This document shows positions 56,272 through 60,675 of a DNA stretch of 60,675 nt, in pieces. Source of the stretch: Tieghemiomyces parasiticus (lineage: Eukaryota > Kickxellomycota > Dimargaritomycetes > Dimargaritales > Dimargaritaceae); contig JANBPT010000180.1 in NCBI GenBank assembly GCA_027575765.1, positions 1-60,675 of the forward strand, given 5' to 3'. The notes under the pieces were generated by a model. That model saw nothing but the letters and a program-made list of their open reading frames with translations. It made no database searches and was not told where the DNA came from. A program made the translations under genes and the position numbers. Positions within the stretch are counted from its first letter, which is position 1. Each line of letters starts with the position of its first letter.

Positions 56272-57546
56272 TTAAGGCTGGATGTTCAAGAACTTCTTGC
56301 GAGCATCGTAGTCTAGCTTGGTGACCTTATGGATGATGATATCCAGCTGCATATCGGCATCGAGGGACACCTCCTCACTGCCGGTAGTGACTGACTTGCC
56401 CTGCCCGCAGCCGCAGGTGCACGTGCACCCGGGGCAACCACACGGGCAGGGCTTACGTTCACCATCGACGGCGGCCTTGGGGGAACCATCACCATCCTTG
56501 TCATTACCGCCATTACCACCCCCCAGGAAGTTGTCAAAGAGACCACGTGGGGCTACCGTCACCGGGGGCACAACCTCGGAACGTCGCATGTATTCCGAAG
56601 CGTCGAAACCGGCCGGGAACATACCGCCCATCATCGAGGAGGGATCGCCACCGCCGCCTGGGAGGCCCGGGAGGCCTCCGGCCCCGGTACCGGCAAGGGG
56701 GCTAGTGGTGCCGTCGTCGGTGCCGGGGTCGTTGCTGGTGCCGTCGACGGTGCCAGGGTCGTTGTTGGTACCGTCGTCATTGCTAGGGTCGTTGTTAGTG
56801 CTGCCGTCAGCAATGGGCTCGTTGCTGGTACCGCTATCGGCGCTGGGGTTGTCGCCGGTACCGGTCTCAAAGGCGTTGAAGCCGTCGTCAGTGGCTGTGG
56901 ACACAAAGTCACTATCACCGTTGAAGCCGCTAAAGACGTTGTCACCGGTACCGGTCTCAAAGCCATTGGAACCGTCGTCGGTGGCCGTGGATACAAAGTC
57001 ACTATCACCGTTGAAGCCGCTAAAGACGTTGTCGCCGGTGCCGGTCTCAAAGCCATTGGAACCGTCGTCAGTGGCGCTGGGCACCAAGCTGTTGAAGCCG
57101 TCGTCGCCGACCGGGCTAGCATCCGGATTACCACCAATATTTTCGCTGGAATCCACGTCAGGAGAAGACCCGTTGGTGATATCGTTGCTAGGATCAGTGC
57201 CGGGGTCACCGGCGCCAGTATCATTGCTGTCATCGACTGAAGGCTCACCAGCGGAGTCAGCACCGCCATGGTTTCCAAGGCTACCACCATCGCTAAAATC
57301 ATCGTTATCGAAATCACCAAAGATGTCATCAGAACCGGAAAGCTGACGACGGGTCGCCATCAGCAACTGAGCGTCACTGCCGCCGTAATTGGACATACGG
57401 CGACGGGGGCCGCCAAAACTGGTCAACGGGATCGCGCCCGGCGGAGCATAGCCCCGGGCGGTATGGCTCACGGCGCAAACTGGATTGGTGTCAAAGAGCG
57501 CGGTGAGGGCCAACAAGGAGCCGCACCAGACGGGGGAGACCAACAT
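56272..57546 (-). CDS. Secreted acidic repeat protein with C-terminal Cys cluster
   Basis: 424 aa from the first true ATG. A signal peptide (MLVSPVWCGSLLALTALF then DTNPVCA) leads into a basic/hydrophobic stretch (GGPRRRMSNYGG). About 230 residues follow that are rich in Asp, Gly, Ser, Thr and Asn, including two near-identical 30-residue units (ATDDGSNGFETGTGDNVFSG then FNGDSDFVST) and short units of the DGTNNDPGT type. A Gly/Pro/Met hinge follows. At residues about 366-380 lies CPCGCPGCTCTCGC, seven Cys in fourteen residues, then a charged helical end (LDIIIHKVTKLDYDARKKFL). The protein is probably exported or wall-associated. The acidic repeats could bind calcium and the Cys cluster could bind metal like a metallothionein; both are inferences. 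No family is recognised. Confidence 0.78.
   Translation of the reverse strand: MLVSPVWCGSLLALTALFDTNPVCAVSHTARGYAPPGAIPLTSFGGPRRRMSNYGGSDAQLLMATRRQLSGSDDIFGDFDNDDFSDGGSLGNHGGADSAGEPSVDDSNDTGAGDPGTDPSNDITNGSSPDVDSSENIGGNPDASPVGDDGFNSLVPSATDDGSNGFETGTGDNVFSGFNGDSDFVSTATDDGSNGFETGTGDNVFSGFNGDSDFVSTATDDGFNAFETGTGDNPSADSGTSNEPIADGSTNNDPSNDDGTNNDPGTVDGTSNDPGTDDGTTSPLAGTGAGGLPGLPGGGGDPSSMMGGMFPAGFDASEYMRRSEVVPPVTVAPRGLFDNFLGGGNGGNDKDGDGSPKAAVDGERKPCPCGCPGCTCTCGCGQGKSVTTGSEEVSLDADMQLDIIIHKVTKLDYDARKKFLNIQP
56882..57061 (-). repeat. 90-bp coding minisatellite, two full units
   Basis: Two tandem 90-bp units starting at 56882 and 56972, with partial units on both sides (about 56838 and 57062). They differ at only a few, mostly third-position, sites, indicating a fairly recent duplication. 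Confidence 0.92.
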
Positions 57547-58175
57547 TTTGGATAGGGTTGACGAAAGAAGGGAGGAGAAGGAGCAAGGATCGAGACGCAA
57601 GTGCAATCGGTATAGGTGTGACTAGTGTGTAGACTCGAGTAGGTGCGCTAGAGTTGAGCTAAGGATATCGAATATATAGAAGGAGGGAGGGAGGTGCGAG
57701 TAGATATGAGTAGCTGATATTTAGATAGCTGACCGAGGACTTGGATCGGGCTTAAATAGTATGGAAGATGTGGCCTTACTCATACCGCTCGCGCCCTCGT
57801 GTTCGTGGCCGCGGTGCTTGAATATTGCGCAAGCCGGGTCATCCTCGCACTTCGTCTTGCCAAGCCTACCCTTCTAGTTTAATCATATTGATGATAGCAG
57901 ATGGTAACTATTTACCGAGGTGAATGGTCTATTTTAGTGGTGCGTGAATTGTTAACTGGATACTTTATCAAGAACGTCGTTCTATCGGGCCATGCGGCCC
58001 CTTGTTGAGAGTTACTTTGGCGGCAGCCATAGCTTGAGTATTGATGAATAATGGCCAGATGGCGTCAATCCCAACGTTTTGCTCCAGATTATAGTATCCG
58101 GCCGGTTATTCACAGCACCGTTAGCCACCGCCGCCTACACCAACATCGAACTGGGGTGACCTAACGCCGTTTGGA
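57547..58175. other. 5' flank of the secreted repeat gene, no other gene
   Basis: Purine-rich on +, so pyrimidine-rich on the sense strand of the minus gene, up to about 57,720. No coding frame is seen to 58,175. Confidence 0.45.
57751..57758 (-). promoter_or_regulatory. Possible TATA box of the secreted repeat gene
   Basis: TATTTAAG on the minus strand, 205 nt upstream of the ATG at 57546. A second candidate, TATATATT at 57671-57678, lies 125 nt upstream. Confidence 0.4.
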
Positions 58176-58813
58176 TTAACTATGTATACCCGCAGACTTC
58201 GCGGATTTAATCGTTACCATATCGCAATGAAATACGTGCCGGAATAGCTCGTAGGCCAGCTGCACCACCTCCTGGTTTTGGTACGCCACAGTGAATAGCA
58301 AGAGGCCCGAGAGGAAGGCCAGCAGGACCAGGCCAGAGCGCTGGGCCCGAATGAGCGACCACTTGAGCTCCCAGTAGTCCAAGCGTGGCGGCATCGTACA
58401 AGCAGCCTCAGTCGGAGGCTGAAGGCGTCGCACTGCGGCGATAAGGGGAGGGGTAGGGTGGGGAACCAGCAATGGAAAGGGCTTGGCACCGGGCAATATA
58501 CGTAAGCTTTCGGTGCCGTAGCGGTTATATAGCGGCACGGGGAACAGCGGCAGCCATCTGATAGAGAGCCAGGCAATGAGATATAGGAGGTCAGTAGCAG
58601 GAAGAAACACCTTGGCGTGAAAGAAAACAATAGAACGCTGTAAAAAGCAAAGGGGTAAGACGCCCGGGACTTGGCCTGCCAAGATAGGGGATGAGGAGGT
58701 TGTAAAGGAATAGGCGGCAGCGGCGGGTGTCCACCCTCCCCCCCCTTGAATACGGTAATGTGAATTGGGCTAGTATACCCAAGTCCGGGGGAGCGGGGGA
58801 ATGGGCGTTCCAT
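58176..58813 (-). CDS. Possible two-exon small membrane protein, unknown
   Basis: The proposed exon 1 is 58813-58754 (MERPFPRSPGLGYTSPIHIT, then a weak donor ACC|GTATTC). Exon 2 is 58637-58176, after a strong acceptor (TTTGCTTTTTACAG). The product would be 173 aa. Exon 2 has a hydrophobic stretch (FLPATDLLYLIAWLSIRWLP) and a second one (RSGLVLLAFLSGLLLFTVAY) followed by a polar helix (NQEVVQLAYELFRHVFH), suggesting two membrane spans. A shorter alternative starts at the internal ATG at 58394 (MPPRLDYWELKWSLIRAQ), giving 72 aa with one span. The C-terminal 72 residues look most convincing. No family is recognised. Confidence 0.45.
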
Positions 58814-60535
58814 CACGGTTGGGGTGGCGTCAGTAACGTGACCCCCGCCCTCCCACCCCTTTTCCGGTAGCTCCGTAGTTCCTCACGCCGCTGCCATGTT
58901 TCACTTTCCCTACCCTGTTCATTATACGGTGACATTTCTACAGTGGTCTACATCTGCACGTTAAGCAATGTGGAGGGGGGAAAGAGAGAGGGTCCCAATA
59001 GCCATTAACAAACCGTTCGCGAAGTAGCTGGAAATTCCGAATGATTCAACCGGCGGCTATTACCTGGTTTCCTATGCCTGTACAAGTTGTTTTCCTCAAC
59101 CCCCCCCTTCCCATTTGGCGCTAAACCCTCTTGGGCGGCCTTCAACCGGCTAGGCACTGCCCGCAACGTGAAGCGAATGTTGGGGAAGCGAGATGACGCC
59201 CCTGCAGGTCCAGCGCCACCATCGATATTCAGTGATCCAACTACACCAGGGGCCGACCTAGTTGGCATTCCAAACGGACGTGCCGAACGTGCAGTCCACG
59301 CTACGCGTCTCCCTGGACCACGAATGTGTGTGAACCGCTGTCAGGCAGAGCCTTGACAGGTGGTTGGCCTGCCCTGGGAAGGGCTGCGCTGGCGATGCAG
59401 CGCATTCTCTGCATTTAAACCGTGGGTCAGCACCTGGCTATACACCTGAAATTTAATGTATCTTTTCAGCCGGTGTGACAAAGCAGTCCCACGCAAGCTT
59501 GCAGTTTAGTGTCCATTTTTCTATTCTAATCCCACACCGTATTCTCCGCCGTCTGCCTAATTGCACCCAAACCGCTCCTCACTTGATGGACCATTACCGC
59601 CCCCATCGGTGTATACAATAGCCTACTACTGCTGAACATGCATCGCGGCCCACGCATACCGCAGCCTGCCGCCATACGGCGGCAGGCTGGACTGTCGCCC
59701 CTGCGGCACCAAGGTGGGTCACGTAGCTGACATTGGTGATCTCGGGTCGGGGGAAGTGTTTACCGACCGGAACTAAACGCCAGGAAGGATAGCCACGGCG
59801 AGGATGGGAGACCGAGTGACCCACACCGGCGGCATAATACTAGCGGCACTGTAGAAGTCCACCCAGACCGCCGCCGCCTTTTATATCGCAGCCGGATGTC
59901 CAAGTGCTAGGTCGGTGTCGAGGCTATAGTTGGGACAGACGGGTCTTCGATAGCTCTACTGCATATTATTATTTTTTTGAGTTAATTCACCCTTGGTGAT
60001 CGGAGCACCGGGCCACCTGGACTGCTGATCTCCCCACATACTCAAGTAACCCAAGCCGGCCCGGCAGCCGACCGACGGTGTTGGTGCCACCTCACTTTCC
60101 TCCTCCCCCTCCTGACACCACTGCTACTGCAGCTGCAGGCCCGTTCTCCTCTACCCCCCCCCACCTGATAGCACGTCTTGCGTCACGCTCTGGATTCCCA
60201 ACTTCTTGTCCTGCTCATCTACACCTCTGGCCTTGCTCGGTGCCGAATTGTCAGCCCCGCATTCACTCTGATTCACTCTCCCTGCTACCCTATTGCCGTT
60301 AGCTTTCGTCTCCGCGTCACCACGCACGCTTATGTTGCTGATTTGTCCTCCCTTCTGTAGCCATAGGCGAACTTGAATTCCACCACCACCACCGAACCCG
60401 TCGCGCTGGTCCATCCCGCGACGCCCGCTGCCGCACCGTGGACGCCTAGCGTTGACCTAGTGTTCTACTCTCACCCGTCGAATCCATCTATTCTTGTACC
60501 CCCCTCTATACCGCTCCCCGTCCCCAGCCCTCGCC
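58814..60535. other. Intergenic, no clear gene
   Basis: Open frames on both strands at 59.0-59.36 kb (for example LGKRDDAPAGPAPPSIFSDP on +) have no domain, and the two strands are equally open. A perfect hairpin lies at 59662-59689. From about 60,070 the + strand is pyrimidine-rich up to the ATG at 60,536, as before other genes. Confidence 0.4.
59662..59689. repeat. Perfect 12-bp inverted repeat (hairpin)
   Basis: CAGCCTGCCGCC and GGCGGCAGGCTG separated by ATAC: a GC-rich 12-bp stem with a 4-nt loop. Confidence 0.9.
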
Positions 60536-60675
60536 ATGGCGATCTCGATAAGCTGGAATCACAACACGTACAAGTTCTACCTGAACGAACGTGACCTAGG
60601 GACCAAAACCCTACGGGATCTCAAAGACATGTGCAGCGAGGCCTTCAGCGTGCCTGCGGACGCCATGAAGCTCGT
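60536..60675 (+). CDS. Ubiquitin-like-domain protein, 5' part only
   Basis: The ATG at 60536 opens a frame that runs off the window. The visible 46 residues (MAISISWNHNTYKFYLNERD, then LGTKTLRDLKDMCSEAFSVP, then ADAMKL) fit the first two strands and the helix of a ubiquitin-like beta-grasp fold. The spacing of the LxDLK helix start and the VPxDxxKL segment resembles the N-terminal Ubl domain of BAG-family Hsp70 co-chaperones. Without the C-terminus the family cannot be fixed. A pyrimidine-rich leader precedes it. Confidence 0.65.
   Translation, partial: MAISISWNHNTYKFYLNERDLGTKTLRDLKDMCSEAFSVPADAMKL

Noticed and set aside
56318..57346. 342-codon plus-strand frame with repeats
   Set aside because: Antisense of the secreted repeat protein, which has a signal peptide, a Cys cluster and an upstream TATA-like element on the other strand.
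57547..57606. N-terminal extension of the secreted repeat protein
   Set aside because: It starts at TTG and would bury the signal peptide that begins at the ATG at 57546.
59005..59356. Open frames on both strands at 59.0-59.4 kb
   Set aside because: Both strands are equally open over the same bases, no domain, and the plus frame has no ATG at its start.

Overview
This is nuclear DNA of a fungus. The evidence is an RNA polymerase II largest subunit with a YSPTSPS heptad tail, a Mrp21-type mitochondrial ribosomal protein, a Gyp7-type Rab GAP, a DBF4 subunit and GT-AG introns, mostly about 110 to 275 nt. The FANCM-like helicase keeps an animal/archaeal-style C-terminal ERCC4 domain that Ascomycete Mph1/Fml1 lack. 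This, with the intron content, makes an early-diverging lineage (for example Zoopagomycota) my best guess; that placement is inference. Confident genes are GC-rich at third positions and are separated by long gene-poor stretches.

Layout. 1-4.1 kb: nothing supported. 4.1-7.1 kb: a dead mariner copy followed by an almost CpG-free AT-rich block that stops exactly at a tRNA-Glu gene. 8.1-10.0 kb: a three-exon single-pass membrane protein with DUF4097-like repeats. 12.7-13.7 kb: a hotdog-fold thioesterase. 17.8-20.3 kb: a 7-TM receptor-like protein. 20.8-21.6 kb (minus): a Gly/Ser-repeat protein. 23.3-29.3 kb (minus): a four-exon FANCM-like helicase. 29.8-30.4 kb: bS21m/Mrp21, divergent from FANCM. 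30.5-31.7 kb: a second dead mariner copy. 32.4-34.4 kb: an unknown RG-repeat protein. 35.2-38.5 kb (minus): DBF4, whose BRCT-like domain is split by a 1.7 kb intron. 38.5-44.3 kb: a large gene-poor stretch. 44.3-44.5 kb (minus): a small secreted cationic protein. 46.0-47.7 kb (minus): a TBC Rab GAP. 49.9-55.7 kb: RPB1. 56.3-57.5 kb (minus): a secreted acidic repeat protein with a C-terminal Cys cluster. 58.2-58.8 kb (minus): a possible membrane protein. 60.5 kb to the end: the start of a ubiquitin-like-domain protein.

Themes. FANCM and DBF4 both act at replication forks, but they are separate genes here and no cluster is implied. The most unusual signals are: FANCM with a retained but catalytically degenerate ERCC4 domain; the CpG-free block bounded by a tRNA gene, which looks like a methylation/deamination footprint; two mariner copies sharing the same inactivating changes; the 7-TM protein; and kilobase-scale pyrimidine-rich sense strands upstream of several genes. 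Exon boundaries were assigned by eye from splice signals, reading frame and family conservation.
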